Positions 54,275 through 63,598 of a DNA stretch of 64,000 bases are shown here, piece after piece (position 1 is the stretch's first letter; each line of letters begins with the position of its first letter). The stretch is from Lentzea albidocapillata subsp. violacea (GTDB lineage Bacteria > Actinomycetota > Actinomycetes > Mycobacteriales > Pseudonocardiaceae). The notes under the pieces are model-generated. The model was not told the DNA's origin. It ran no database searches and saw only the letters and a list, made by a program, of their open reading frames with translations. The DNA lies in assembly GCF_900100275.1 (NCBI RefSeq), contig NZ_FNET01000011.1, forward strand, positions 225,882-289,881, given 5' to 3'. A program made the position numbers and the translations under genes.

Positions 54275-54969
54275 TGTCGGTTCCCGAAACCGACGAGGTG
54301 TCCGGCCGCCCCTCCGGGGTGGTCCGGGCCCTCGTCATCGGCGCAGCGGTCCTCGCCGTGCTCCTGCTGGGCGCGGCGGTGGGCCTGCTCGTGAAGCTCC
54401 CCGGCTCCACTTCGTCCACCGCGGCCCCGGCCTCCGGCTCCGTGGACGTCGGCTTCTGCCAGGACATGTCCATGCACCACCTGCAGGGCATCCAGATGGC
54501 GAACATCGCCAGGGACCGCTCGACGGACCCGGAGATCCGCCAGCTCGCCTTCGACATCTCCTCCACCCAGCTCGAACAGGTGGGGCGGATGAAGGGCTGG
54601 CTGATGATGTGGAACGAGCACGAGCAGAACATCTCGGGCGTCTACATGAAGTGGATGGACGCGGCCGGCGTCCACGGCCACGGCGCCACCACGCCCGAGG
54701 CCGGCAAGCCGCTGATGCCCGGCATGGCCACCACCGACGAGCTGACCAGGCTGCGCACGGGGCCCGCGGGCCGCGAGTTCGACGTGTACTGGCTGCAGCT
54801 GATGCTCCGCCACCACGTGGGCGGGGCCCCGATGGCCGAGTACGCCGCGACCGCCGCCGGTCAGTCCGTGGTCCGGACGCTGTCCGACAACATGCTGAAG
54901 TCGCAGTCCGCCGAGACCGAGCTGATGAAGGACTACCTGGCGAAGCGCGGAGCCGCCCCGCTGCCGTAG
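54274..54969 (+). CDS. DUF305 membrane-anchored protein
   Basis: A 231-residue protein with one N-terminal membrane helix (about 18-40) and an external ferritin-like DUF305 domain made of two repeats. Each repeat has a Met/His-rich signature: DMSMHHLQGIQMA and LMLRHHVGGAPMAEYA. Such His/Met clusters can bind metal, possibly copper, but this has not been shown here. It forms an operon with the DUF3105 gene and is followed by a terminator. Confidence 0.85.
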   Translation: MSVPETDEVSGRPSGVVRALVIGAAVLAVLLLGAAVGLLVKLPGSTSSTAAPASGSVDVGFCQDMSMHHLQGIQMANIARDRSTDPEIRQLAFDISSTQLEQVGRMKGWLMMWNEHEQNISGVYMKWMDAAGVHGHGATTPEAGKPLMPGMATTDELTRLRTGPAGREFDVYWLQLMLRHHVGGAPMAEYAATAAGQSVVRTLSDNMLKSQSAETELMKDYLAKRGAAPLP

Positions 54970-54993
54970 CCCGGTACCACTTGTCGCTGTGCG

Positions 54994-55019
54994 AAGGCCG
55001 TCCGATCGGGCGGCCTTTT
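54994..55019 (+). terminator. terminator after DUF305 gene
   Basis: AAGGCCG and CGGCCTT form a stem followed by TTTT on the plus strand, 25 nt after the stop codon. Confidence 0.75.
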
Positions 55020-55089
55020 CGCTTGTTCAGGCCATGGACAAGCGCCTACCCCCGAGTAACGTAGGTCACACCCCTACTCGGAGGTAACC

Positions 55090-56964
55090 ATGACCGTCGA
55101 CGAGCGCGCGGCCAGGCAGGTCGCCGAACAAGCACGGGAAACCCGCTGGCAGCGACCGAGTTTCGGCAAGGAGCTCTTCCTCGGTCACTTCCGCATCGAC
55201 CTCATCCACCCGCACCCGAGTGGCACCGCCGAGGACCGCGAACGCGGCGAGGCGTTCCTGGAAAAGCTCCGGAAGTTCACCGAGTCGCGCATCGACAACG
55301 CCGTCATCGAACGCGACGCGCAGATCCCCGACGACGTGCTGAAGGGCCTCAAGGACCTCGGCGCGTTCGGCATGAAGATCAAGCCCGAGTACGGCGGCAT
55401 CGGCCTCACGCAGGTCTACTACAACAGGGCCCTCATGCTGGTGGGCAGCGCCAGCCCCGCGCTCGGCGCGATGCTCTCCGCCCACCAGTCCATCGGTGTC
55501 CCGCAACCGGTCGCGATGTTCGGCAGCCCTGAGCAGAAGCAGGAGTTCCTGCCCAGGTGCGCCAAAGGCGAGATCACCGCGTTCCTGCTCACCGAACCGG
55601 ACGTCGGCAGCGACCCGGCGCGGCTCGGGACCATCGCCACGCCGGACGGCGACGACTACGTCCTCGACGGCGTGAAGCTCTGGACCACCAACGGTGTCGT
55701 GGCCGACCTCCTCGTCGTCATGGCCCAGGTGCCGGGCAAGGGCATCACGGCGTTCGTCGTGGAAGCGGACGCCGAGGGCATCACGGTCGAGAACCGCAAC
55801 GCGTTCATGGGCCTGAGGGGTCTGGAGAACGGCGTGACGAGGTTCCACCAGGTGCGCGTGCCGAAGAAGAACGTCATCGGCAGGGAAGGCGCCGGGCTCA
55901 AGATCGCTCTGGCCACCCTGAACACGGGCCGGCTCAGCCTGCCCGCCCTCTGCGCGGGCAGCGCCAAGTGGTGCCTCAAGATCGCGCGCGAATGGTCGAG
56001 CGAACGCATCCAGTGGGGTCTGCCGGTCGGCAAGCACGAGGCGGTCGCCGGCAAGATCGCCTACATCGCCGCCACGGCCTACGCGCTGGAAGCCGTGCTG
56101 GACCTCAGTTCCGAGCTCGCGGACGCCGGCAGCCACGACATCCGCATCGAGGCAGCCCTCGCGAAGCTCTACGCGTCCGAGAAGGCCTGGCTGGTGGCCG
56201 ACGAACTGGTCCAGATCCGCGGCGGCCGGGGTTACGAGACGGCGGAAAGCCAGGCGGCGCGCGGAGAACGCGGCATCGCGGCCGAGCAGGTCCTCCGCGA
56301 CCTCCGCATCAACCGCATCTTCGAGGGCTCGACGGAGATCATGCACCTGCTGATCGCCCGCGAGGCGGTGGACGCGCACCTCAGCGTCGCCGGCGACATC
56401 ATCGACCCCGACGCCGACCGCCAGGCCAAGATGAAGGCCGCGGCCAAGGCCGGTGGCTTCTACGCGAAGTGGCTGCCCACGCTCGTCGTCGGCAAGGGCC
56501 AGACCCCGGCCGGCTACACGGAGTTCGGGCCGCTCGCCAAGCACCTGCGGTTCGTCGAACGGTCGGCGCGCAAGCTCGCGCGGCAGACGTTCTACGCCAT
56601 GTCGCGGTGGCAGGGGAAGATGGAGCGCAAGCAGCGGTTCCTGAGCCGGATCGTGGACATCGGGGCCGAGCTGTTCGCGATCAGCGCCGCGTGCGTGCGG
56701 GCCGCGCAGGACAAGAACCCCAACGCGCAGATGCTCGCGGACGCGTTCGCCAAGCAGGCGCGGATCCGGGTCGACGAGCTGTTCGAGAAGCTCTGGAAGA
56801 ACACCGACGACAGCGACCAGGTGCTGGCGAAACAGGTCCTCGACGGCGACTACGCGTGGCTCGAGGAGGGCGTGGTCGACTCGTCGATCCCCGGCAGCTG
56901 GATCGCGGACTCCACGCACCACGAGTCGACGGCGGACAACGTCCACCGGCCGACACCTCGATAG
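55090..56964 (+). CDS. acyl-CoA dehydrogenase (long form)
   Basis: A 624-residue flavoenzyme for the first step of fatty-acid beta-oxidation. The core (about 30-440) has the FAD/substrate motifs FLLTEPDVGSDPA and LWTTNG and the catalytic Glu in RIFEGSTEIMHL. A C-terminal extension (about 460-600) resembles the VLCAD/ACAD9-type extra helical domain, so longer-chain substrates and a membrane-associated dimer are likely. GGAGG lies just before ATG. It is transcribed alone and ends in hairpins. Confidence 0.88.
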   Translation: MTVDERAARQVAEQARETRWQRPSFGKELFLGHFRIDLIHPHPSGTAEDRERGEAFLEKLRKFTESRIDNAVIERDAQIPDDVLKGLKDLGAFGMKIKPEYGGIGLTQVYYNRALMLVGSASPALGAMLSAHQSIGVPQPVAMFGSPEQKQEFLPRCAKGEITAFLLTEPDVGSDPARLGTIATPDGDDYVLDGVKLWTTNGVVADLLVVMAQVPGKGITAFVVEADAEGITVENRNAFMGLRGLENGVTRFHQVRVPKKNVIGREGAGLKIALATLNTGRLSLPALCAGSAKWCLKIAREWSSERIQWGLPVGKHEAVAGKIAYIAATAYALEAVLDLSSELADAGSHDIRIEAALAKLYASEKAWLVADELVQIRGGRGYETAESQAARGERGIAAEQVLRDLRINRIFEGSTEIMHLLIAREAVDAHLSVAGDIIDPDADRQAKMKAAAKAGGFYAKWLPTLVVGKGQTPAGYTEFGPLAKHLRFVERSARKLARQTFYAMSRWQGKMERKQRFLSRIVDIGAELFAISAACVRAAQDKNPNAQMLADAFAKQARIRVDELFEKLWKNTDDSDQVLAKQVLDGDYAWLEEGVVDSSIPGSWIADSTHHESTADNVHRPTPR

Positions 56965-56972
56965 CCCGTTGC

Positions 56973-57021
56973 TGCACTGGGCAGGCTGATGGTGGTGCGG
57001 GCGCGGCACCTGCCCAGTGCA
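56973..57021 (+). terminator. 13-bp hairpin after acyl-CoA dehydrogenase
   Basis: TGCACTGGGCAGG (56973-56985) pairs perfectly with 57009-57021 around a 23-nt loop, starting 9 nt after the stop codon. A second hairpin (GGTAGGGGG/CCCCCTACC, 57027-57059) follows at once. Confidence 0.6.
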
Positions 57022-57254
57022 CGGCCGGTAGGGGGCTACGTCCCCCGCATCCCCCTACCGACTCCCCTTGCAACGGAAGGACACAACCCCTCCAGGTGGA
57101 GGTTCCGGTAACGCTAAGCCACAAAACGCCGTTAACAGTTACGACAATTGAGTGAACTACCAGGTGAGTGGTACTCAACTACTCTCAGAGAGTCACTTCG
57201 AAGACCAATTCACGGGCGGCCTGTCCCGTCCGGGTCCCGATCTTGATCGACTCC

Positions 57255-57292
57255 TGTCGCGCGCCACTGTCGAGGAGACAGGTTGCGCGACA
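57255..57292 (+). promoter_or_regulatory. hairpin in the GH92 upstream region
   Basis: TGTCGCGC and CTGTC face GACAG and GCGCGACA with a small mismatch bubble and a 5-nt loop, about 90 bp before the GH92 start. It may be an operator or leader structure. Confidence 0.35.
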
Positions 57293-57309
57293 ATTCCCGT
57301 CCGCTCCCT

Positions 57310-57323
57310 TGACAACGATGTCA
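57310..57323 (+). promoter_or_regulatory. LacI-like operator upstream of the GH92 gene
   Basis: TGACAACGATGTCA is a 14-bp near-palindrome with a central CG, the pattern of LacI-family operators, 57 bp before the GH92 start. The preceding T makes a TTGACA box that could be a -35 element blocked by the repressor. Control by a sugar-responsive repressor fits a secreted mannosidase. No LacI gene is in the window. Confidence 0.5.
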
Positions 57324-57379
57324 CGTGGCCGAAAAAGTCCCCTTCCATAAGGGGCAGGCCAGGCGGCGGAAGGGTTGCA

Positions 57380-60300
57380 ATGAGGCAACTGGGGAAGAGA
57401 CGAACCAGATCTCTGTTGAGCGTCGCGATCACTGCGACACTGGTGTGTGGCGTCACCAACGGCTACGCGGCCGCCGCACCAGAGGAGCCAGGAGTGGGTT
57501 TTTCGTCGTCCTTTGAGGAGGGTCAACCTCAGCCGTCGTGGGCGAACACGGTCGAGACCGACGCGGCGGGCAACCCGAAGTCGGCCGGTGTGGTCGGCTC
57601 GGACGGCGCGGGCATCCCCGGCAACGTCTCCGACAAGGTGCTGGAGGTGAAGGCCAACGGTGAGTTCGCGGACTCGAACGAGGTGAAGGAGAACCTCGTC
57701 GACGGCAGCGTCAACACGAAGTGGCTGGTCTTCACGAACACCGGCTGGGCGTCGTTCCGGTTCGGCGAGACGCAGACGATCAGGAAGTACGCCCTCACGT
57801 CGGCGAACGACGCGCCTGAACGCAACCCGAGGGACTGGACGCTCCAGGGCTCCGCCAACGGTACGGACTGGACCGTGCTCGACACCCGCACCGACGTGTC
57901 GTTCACCGACGAGCCGTTCCAGACCAGGTTGTTCGACGTGGCGAGCCCGGCCGCGTACTCGCACTACAAGCTCGACATCACCCGCAACAACGGCTCGCCG
58001 AACATCATCCAGCTCGCCGAGGTGCAGCTCTCCGACGGCAGCACGTCGCCGACCCCGCCGAACATGCGCAGCGTCGTCGGCAACGGCCCCACGGGTGGCT
58101 ACACGGCGAAGGCGCGGGTGGGCTGGACCGGTGTGCGAGCGTTCCGCTACCAGGGCAGGCACACCGCGGAAGGCCGTGGCTACAGCTACAACAAGGTCTT
58201 CGACGTCGACATCGCGGTGCAGCAGTCGACCGAGCTGTCATACCTGATCTTCCCGAACTTCGTCACCGACAACCTCGGCTACCCGAGCACGTACGCGTCG
58301 GTCGACCTGGCGTTCTCCGACGGCACGTACCTGAGCGACCTCCAAGCGGTGGACCAGCACGGCGCGGTGCTGTCGCCGCAGGGTCAGGGCGCCGGCAAGT
58401 TCCTGTACGCCAACCAGTGGAACAAGGTGGCGTCCACCATCGGCGCGGTCGCGGCCGGCAAGACGATCAAGCGGATCCTGGTCGCCTACGACGGCCCGAA
58501 GGGTCCGACCGAGTTCGGCGGCTGGCTCGACGACGTCACCATCACCGACGCCCCGGTACGCAAGGAGTACGCCAAGCCGTCGGACTACGTGCTGACCACG
58601 CGCGGCACGAACTCGAACGGCTCGTTCTCGCGGGGCAACAACTTCCCTGCCACCGCGGTGCCGCACGGCTTCAACTTCTGGACCCCGATGACGAACGCGG
58701 GTTCCACCAGCTGGCTCTACGAATACCAGCAGCGCAACAACGACCAGAACCTGCCGACGCTGCAGGCGTTCACGGCGTCGCACGAGCCGAGTCCGTGGAT
58801 GGGTGACCGGCAGACGTTCCAGGTGATGCCGTCCGACAAGGCACCGACCCAGGACCGTGCGCTGAGGGCGTTGCCGTTCAAGCACGACAACGAGGTCGCG
58901 AAGGCCCACTACTACGGCGTGACGTTCGAGAACGGCATCAAGACCGAGATCGCGCCGACGGACCATGCGGCGGTGTTCCGGTTCACGTTCAACGACGAAG
59001 CGCAGAAGAACGTCGTCTTCGACAACGTGAGCAATGCCGGTGGTCTCACGCTGGACGCGGGCAACGGTGTCGTCAGCGGCTACTCCGATGTGCGCATCGG
59101 ATCGGCAGGCACGACGCGCATGTTCGTCTACGGCAAGGTCGACAAGCCGGTGACGGCGAGCGGCCGTTTGACGGGTGCCGGCCGTGACAACGTCGGCGGC
59201 TACTTCTCGTTCGCGGACAAGTCCGTCGAGCTGCGGATCGCCACCTCGCTGATCTCGGTCGACCAGGCCCGTTCGAACCTGGAGCAGGAGATCGGCGGCT
59301 CCGACACGTTCGACTCGGTGCGCGACCGCGCGCAGACCGCGTGGGACAAGGTGCTCGGCATCATCTCCGTGGAAGGTGCCACCGAGGACCAGCTGATCAC
59401 GATGTACTCCAACATGTACCGGCTCTACCTCTACCCGAACTCGGGCTTCGAGCAGGTCGGCGACAAGTTCCAGTACGCGTCCCCGGTGTCGCCCGCGACC
59501 GGCCAGAACACGCCGACACGGACCGGCGCGAAGATCGTGGACGGCAAGATCTACGTCAACAACGGGTTCTGGGACACCTACCGCACGACCTGGCCCGCCT
59601 ACAGCCTCTTCACGCCGTCCAAGGCGGGCGAGATGGCCGAGGGCTTCGTCCAGCAGTACAAGGACGGCGGCTGGATCTCGCGCTGGTCCTCCCCCGGTTA
59701 CGCGGACCTGATGACCGGCACGAGCTCCGACGTGGCGTTCGCGGACGCGTACCTCAAGGGCGTCTCGAACTTCGACATCAAGGCCGCCTACGACGCCGCG
59801 GTGAAGAACGCCTCGGTGGTGCCACCGAACAGCGCGGTCGGTCGCAAGGGCATGGACCGGTCGATCTTCCTCGGCTGGACCGGGAACGACCAGCTGCACG
59901 AGGCGTGGTCGTGGGCGATCGAGGGCTACCTCAACGACTTCGGCATCGCGTCGATGGCGAAGTCGCTGCACGAGAAGACCGGCGAGAAGCGGTACTTGGA
60001 GGAACACGAGTACTTCCTCAACCGCGCCCAGAACTACGTGCTGACGTTCGACAAGCGGATCGACTTCTTCCAGGGACGCAACGTCGACGGCTCGTGGCGC
60101 GTCGAGGACCCGGCGAAGTACAACCCGCAGGAGTGGCGCTACGACTACACCGAGACGAACGGCTGGAACATGGCGTTCACGGTGCCGCACGACGGGCAGG
60201 GTCTCGCGAACCTGTACGGCGGGCGGGACAAGCTGGCTTCGAAGCTCGACGAGTTCTTCACGCTGCCGGAGACCGCGAAGTTCCCCGGCGGCTACGGCGG

Positions 60301-61615
60301 CGTGATCCACGAGATGATCGAGGCGCGGGACGTGCGGATGGGCCAGTACGGCCACTCCAACCAGCCGTCGCACCACATCCCCTACATGTACAACTACGCG
60401 GGCAAGCCCTCGCGCACGCAGGAAAAGGTGCGCGAGATCCTGTCACGCCTGTACGTGGGCTCGGAGCAGGGCCAGGGCTACGCCGGTGACGAGGACAACG
60501 GCGAGATGTCCGCGTGGCACCTGTTCTCGTCGCTGGGCTTCTACCCGCTGCAGATGGGCAAGCCGGCCTACGCGATCGGTTCGCCGCTGTTCACCAAGGC
60601 GACCGTCAAGCTGGAGAACGGCAAGAAGCTCGTCATCAACGCGCCGAAGAACAACGCGAAGAACATCTACGTGCAGGGCGTGAAGGTCAACGGCAAGGCG
60701 TGGAACAAGACGTCGCTGCCGCACGACCTGCTCTCGGCCGGCGCCACGATCGACTTCGACATGGGCCCCAAGCCGTCCGCCTGGGGCACGGGCGCCAACG
60801 ACGTGCCGGAGTCGATCACCACCGGTGACGCGGTCCCGACGCCTCTGCGGGACGTGGCCTCGGACGTTGCTGTTGGCGCTTTGGTGGACAACAACTCCTC
60901 GACCTCCGCGGTGGTTAGCTCGTTCGACTTCAAGGCCGCGGACGCCAAGGAGAAGGCGGAGTTCTACACGCTGACCAACGGCAAGACGGGCACCTCGCCG
61001 TCGGCGTGGGAGCTGAAGGGCTCCTACGACGGCAAGACGTGGTCGACGGTCGACAAGCGTTCCGGTGAGAACTTCCAGTGGCAGCAGTACACCCGGTCGT
61101 TCAAGATCGCCTCGCCAGGCCGGTACAGCTTCTACCGGCTGGAGTTCTCCGGCGACGTGACGCTGGCCGAGTTCGAGCTGATGTCGAAGCCGCTGCCGGC
61201 CGCCACCACCACGGTGACGGGCACGGTCAACGGTCCGCTGGAGGTCAAGGGCGTGACCTATGTGGACGGTGCCACGATCAGCGGCCCGGTGACCGTTGCT
61301 CGCGGTGCGACGCTCTACGTCTTCGGCGGTGAGATCAATGGCCCGCTGTCGGCGACGGACGCGGCCTCCGTCGTGCTGGTCGGCACAAAGATCGGCGGCC
61401 CGGTGACGGTGCACGGTTCTTCGTCGGAAGTCGCGGTGGAGAACTCCGTGGTCGGTGGCCCTGTGTCACTGACGTCGAACAAGACCAGGTCGGTCGTGGC
61501 GGCCACCTCGGTCGGCGGGCCGCTGTCCTGCACGGGCAACGACCCGGCGCCGTCGAACAACGGCTTCGCGAACGACGTGAAGGGTCCGAAGGCAGGACAG
61601 TGCGCTGGTCTGTAA
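57380..61615 (+). CDS. secreted GH92 alpha-mannosidase with two discoidin domains
   Basis: A 1411-residue secreted enzyme. Signal peptide: residues 1 to about 32. Domains in order: discoidin/F5-8C-like carbohydrate-binding domain (about 86-218), a beta-rich linker domain (about 225-395), the GH92 catalytic domain (about 400-1130), a second discoidin-like domain (about 1140-1268) and a repeat tail (about 1275-1400) with six ~20-residue units containing GPL or GPV, likely a beta-helix. Catalytic-domain signatures are GHSNQPSHHIPYMYNYAG and DEDNGEMSAWHLFS. GH92 enzymes are calcium-dependent exo-alpha-mannosidases, mostly alpha-1,2. ATG 57380 has GGAAGGG upstream. Confidence 0.92.
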   Translation: MRQLGKRRTRSLLSVAITATLVCGVTNGYAAAAPEEPGVGFSSSFEEGQPQPSWANTVETDAAGNPKSAGVVGSDGAGIPGNVSDKVLEVKANGEFADSNEVKENLVDGSVNTKWLVFTNTGWASFRFGETQTIRKYALTSANDAPERNPRDWTLQGSANGTDWTVLDTRTDVSFTDEPFQTRLFDVASPAAYSHYKLDITRNNGSPNIIQLAEVQLSDGSTSPTPPNMRSVVGNGPTGGYTAKARVGWTGVRAFRYQGRHTAEGRGYSYNKVFDVDIAVQQSTELSYLIFPNFVTDNLGYPSTYASVDLAFSDGTYLSDLQAVDQHGAVLSPQGQGAGKFLYANQWNKVASTIGAVAAGKTIKRILVAYDGPKGPTEFGGWLDDVTITDAPVRKEYAKPSDYVLTTRGTNSNGSFSRGNNFPATAVPHGFNFWTPMTNAGSTSWLYEYQQRNNDQNLPTLQAFTASHEPSPWMGDRQTFQVMPSDKAPTQDRALRALPFKHDNEVAKAHYYGVTFENGIKTEIAPTDHAAVFRFTFNDEAQKNVVFDNVSNAGGLTLDAGNGVVSGYSDVRIGSAGTTRMFVYGKVDKPVTASGRLTGAGRDNVGGYFSFADKSVELRIATSLISVDQARSNLEQEIGGSDTFDSVRDRAQTAWDKVLGIISVEGATEDQLITMYSNMYRLYLYPNSGFEQVGDKFQYASPVSPATGQNTPTRTGAKIVDGKIYVNNGFWDTYRTTWPAYSLFTPSKAGEMAEGFVQQYKDGGWISRWSSPGYADLMTGTSSDVAFADAYLKGVSNFDIKAAYDAAVKNASVVPPNSAVGRKGMDRSIFLGWTGNDQLHEAWSWAIEGYLNDFGIASMAKSLHEKTGEKRYLEEHEYFLNRAQNYVLTFDKRIDFFQGRNVDGSWRVEDPAKYNPQEWRYDYTETNGWNMAFTVPHDGQGLANLYGGRDKLASKLDEFFTLPETAKFPGGYGGVIHEMIEARDVRMGQYGHSNQPSHHIPYMYNYAGKPSRTQEKVREILSRLYVGSEQGQGYAGDEDNGEMSAWHLFSSLGFYPLQMGKPAYAIGSPLFTKATVKLENGKKLVINAPKNNAKNIYVQGVKVNGKAWNKTSLPHDLLSAGATIDFDMGPKPSAWGTGANDVPESITTGDAVPTPLRDVASDVAVGALVDNNSSTSAVVSSFDFKAADAKEKAEFYTLTNGKTGTSPSAWELKGSYDGKTWSTVDKRSGENFQWQQYTRSFKIASPGRYSFYRLEFSGDVTLAEFELMSKPLPAATTTVTGTVNGPLEVKGVTYVDGATISGPVTVARGATLYVFGGEINGPLSATDAASVVLVGTKIGGPVTVHGSSSEVAVENSVVGGPVSLTSNKTRSVVAATSVGGPLSCTGNDPAPSNNGFANDVKGPKAGQCAGL

Positions 61616-61642
61616 TGCCTAACTGACCTTCATGCAGACGAG

Positions 61643-61676
61643 AAGGGCCGCGTTCCGTCACGGAACGCGGCCTTTC
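61643..61676 (+). terminator. terminator after the GH92 gene
   Basis: GGCCGCGTTCCG and CGGAACGCGGCC form a perfect stem with a 3-nt loop, followed by TTT. It is 28 nt after the stop. The remaining 61680-61877 shows no gene. Confidence 0.8.
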
Positions 61677-61877
61677 CCGTTCACCTGAAAGGATCTATCC
61701 CTTTCAGACATACTCCGATGAGATCTTGGCAGTTCGCAAGCGGTGACTGGGGAGGCTGTTGTGGTGCCGTTCGAACGAGGCCGTATCTGGGTGGCGGTAC
61801 CGCAGCCCAGGAGCCCGATCGTTCCGTCACGAACCGGCGCGCAGTCCACCAAGGACGGAATCCGCGACCTGCCCGGC

Positions 61878-62786
61878 TCACCACGAAAGCTCCCGGCACC
61901 GCTGCGCTGACGAGCCACCCTCGACCTGCAGCGTCGCGTGCTCGATGTGGTACTTGGTCGCCAGCAACGACTGCGCGGCCTTGAGCACGCTCTCGTGATC
62001 CGCCTCCTCCGCGGTCGTGAGGTGAGCCGAAGCCACCTCCATACCGCTGGTGAGCGTCCAAACATGCAGGTCATGCGCCTCCGCAACACCAGGAATCCGC
62101 GTAAGCGCAGCCTGCATCTCCGTCACGTCCAGCCGCTCCGGCGCGTGCTGGAACAGGATGTGCAGCGCGTTCTTCGCGAGGCTGTACGTGCGCGGCAGCA
62201 CCCACACGCCGATCAGCACACCCATGATCGGGTCCGCGTACTTCCAGCTCGTCGTGATCGTGACCAGCGCGGAGATCAGCACACCCACAGACCCGATCAG
62301 GTCAGCGAGCACCTCGAGGTACGCACCCCGGACGTTGATGCTGTCCTTCGCGCCCTCCTTAAGGACACTGAAGGACACGAGGTTCGCAGCAAGCCCCAGC
62401 GTCGCGGCGATGAGAACAGGCCACCCCGGCACGCTGGGCGGGTCCTGGAACCGGCCGACCGCCTCGTAGATCACGTACCCGGCCACCCCGAAGAGCAGCA
62501 CGGCGTTGGCCAGCGCGGCCAGCACCTCGGCCCGGTAGAAGCCGAACGTGCGGTTCTTCCCGGCCTTGGCCCTCCGGGCGACCATGATCGCGGCCAGCGC
62601 CATACCGACCCCGAGCACGTCGGTGAGCATGTGCGCGGCATCGGAGATCAAGGCAAGCGACGACGTCGCGAACCCCACGACGAACTCCACCACCATGAAG
62701 ACCGCGCCGATACCGAACGCGATCCACAGCTTGCCGGCGTGCTGCCCGCTCGCCGACGCCGATCCGTGTCCGTGGCCATGACCCAT
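61878..62786 (-). CDS. CDF-family divalent metal exporter
   Basis: A ~302-residue cation diffusion facilitator that exports Zn2+ (or Co2+/Cd2+) in exchange for protons. It opens with a His-rich stretch (MGHGHGHGSASASGQH), has six helices with the metal sites SDAAHMLTD (helix 2) and EVLADLIGSVG (helix 5), and a C-terminal cytoplasmic domain with HDLHVWTLTSGM. Start is ATG 62786 or 62798; neither has a good ribosome binding site. A CATGCGCATG palindrome (62806-62815) just upstream could be a metal-sensor site. Confidence 0.9.
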   Translation of the reverse strand: MGHGHGHGSASASGQHAGKLWIAFGIGAVFMVVEFVVGFATSSLALISDAAHMLTDVLGVGMALAAIMVARRAKAGKNRTFGFYRAEVLAALANAVLLFGVAGYVIYEAVGRFQDPPSVPGWPVLIAATLGLAANLVSFSVLKEGAKDSINVRGAYLEVLADLIGSVGVLISALVTITTSWKYADPIMGVLIGVWVLPRTYSLAKNALHILFQHAPERLDVTEMQAALTRIPGVAEAHDLHVWTLTSGMEVASAHLTTAEEADHESVLKAAQSLLATKYHIEHATLQVEGGSSAQRCRELSW

Positions 62787-62805
62787 GCCTCGGAACATAT
62801 AGCGA

Positions 62806-62815
62806 CATGCGCATG
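62806..62815. promoter_or_regulatory. short palindrome upstream of the CDF exporter
   Basis: CATGCGCATG is a perfect 10-bp palindrome 8-20 bp before the possible starts. It is too short to assign, but the position suits an operator for a metal-responsive repressor. Confidence 0.25.
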
Positions 62816-62936
62816 AGTGCAATCCGAAGTATTCCTCACCAGGGGTCTTGGTGACGGAGGCCACGCTCCGGGCGCTACCGGGGGTAGGTGTGAAACATGG
62901 TCGCGCGCGTGCGCTAGGATCTTCCACATAGCTACG

Positions 62937-63008
62937 GCCCCCGTAGCTCAGGGGATAGAGCACCGCCCTCCGGAGGCGGGAGCGCAGGTTCGAATCCTGC
63001 CGGGGGCA
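62937..63008 (+). tRNA. tRNA-Arg (anticodon CCG)
   Basis: A complete cloverleaf: acceptor GCCCCCG/CGGGGGC, D-arm GCTC..GAGC, anticodon stem CCGCC/GGCGG with loop CTCCGGA (anticodon CCG, reading CGG), T-arm GCAGG/CCTGC with TTCGAAT. The discriminator is A; CCA is not encoded. The terminator follows 10 nt later. Confidence 0.96.
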
Positions 63009-63018
63009 CTACACAGAC

Positions 63019-63054
63019 GGTCCCGCCGTGGAGTTCATCCATGGTGGGGCCTTT
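63019..63054 (+). terminator. terminator of the tRNA-Arg transcript
   Basis: A 14-bp stem (from GGTCCCGCC, with three G-U pairs in the RNA) around a GTTCA-type loop, then CTTTCTG. Confidence 0.7.
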
Positions 63055-63109
63055 CTGCTTTGGGAACGGGATGACGACCGCCTCTTGAGTGGTCTTCGAG
63101 ACGGCCTCG

Positions 63110-63410
63110 AATGCCGGATCGCGCTGACGGCGTCAAGCTGGGGCAACTCGAACGGCACGTTCTCCAGGCTGTGTAAGGACAGCAACGGTTCTGCGATGTC
63201 TCCGGCAGCGATTGCCTGTCCTTGAGGGAGAAACCGCCAGAGGGTGACCGCGCAACCCGACGACGTCATCGGTGTGCCGGATGCCCGGACGAACGACCTT
63301 GATGACCACTGGTGCCGTGGCCAACAGGTAGACCGCGTTCGTCTGGTGCCTCAGCAACGTCATGCCTGCGGGATCGAGGCCAGCACGGCGAGCCCGGACG
63401 CGCCGCCTGC
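63110..63410 (-). pseudogene. aminoglycoside-phosphotransferase-like remnant
   Basis: On the minus strand, AGLDPAG and LLRHQTNAVYLLATAPVVIKV give the start of a kinase-like APH fold (ATP-binding Lys in VVIKV). At about 63275 the sense jumps to another frame: SGCAVTLWRFLPQGQAI, then ADIAEPLLSLHSL and PFELPQLDAVSAI. About 30 residues are missing at the junction and the C-terminal catalytic part is absent. So it is a deleted, frameshifted gene. It lies next to the tRNA-Arg gene. The rest of 63055-63598 has no gene. Confidence 0.65.
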
Positions 63411-63598
63411 AACTACGGGGCGGTTTCGGTCAGGCCGAGGGGCTGTGGGCACCGGTGAGCGGCCAAGCTGCTGGAACGAGACAGGCCGCGTAACGAGGAC
63501 CCTGACGAAGGCTGAGTCGGGCGGGGACGGGTGCCACTGTCGTGCCGCCTGTCCGGAGGCTGCGGCGTCTCTCGTTCAGGACGACCTCGACCGGGCGT

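Noticed and set aside
55066..57009. 647-residue minus-strand open frame
   Set aside because: Antisense to the acyl-CoA dehydrogenase gene, with no recognisable domain.
58238..60376. 712-residue minus-strand open frame
   Set aside because: Antisense to the GH92 gene, Arg/Val-rich with no domain.
63028..63225. 65-residue plus-strand open frame after tRNA-Arg
   Set aside because: It overlaps the tRNA terminator and is antisense to the phosphotransferase remnant, which explains the open frame.
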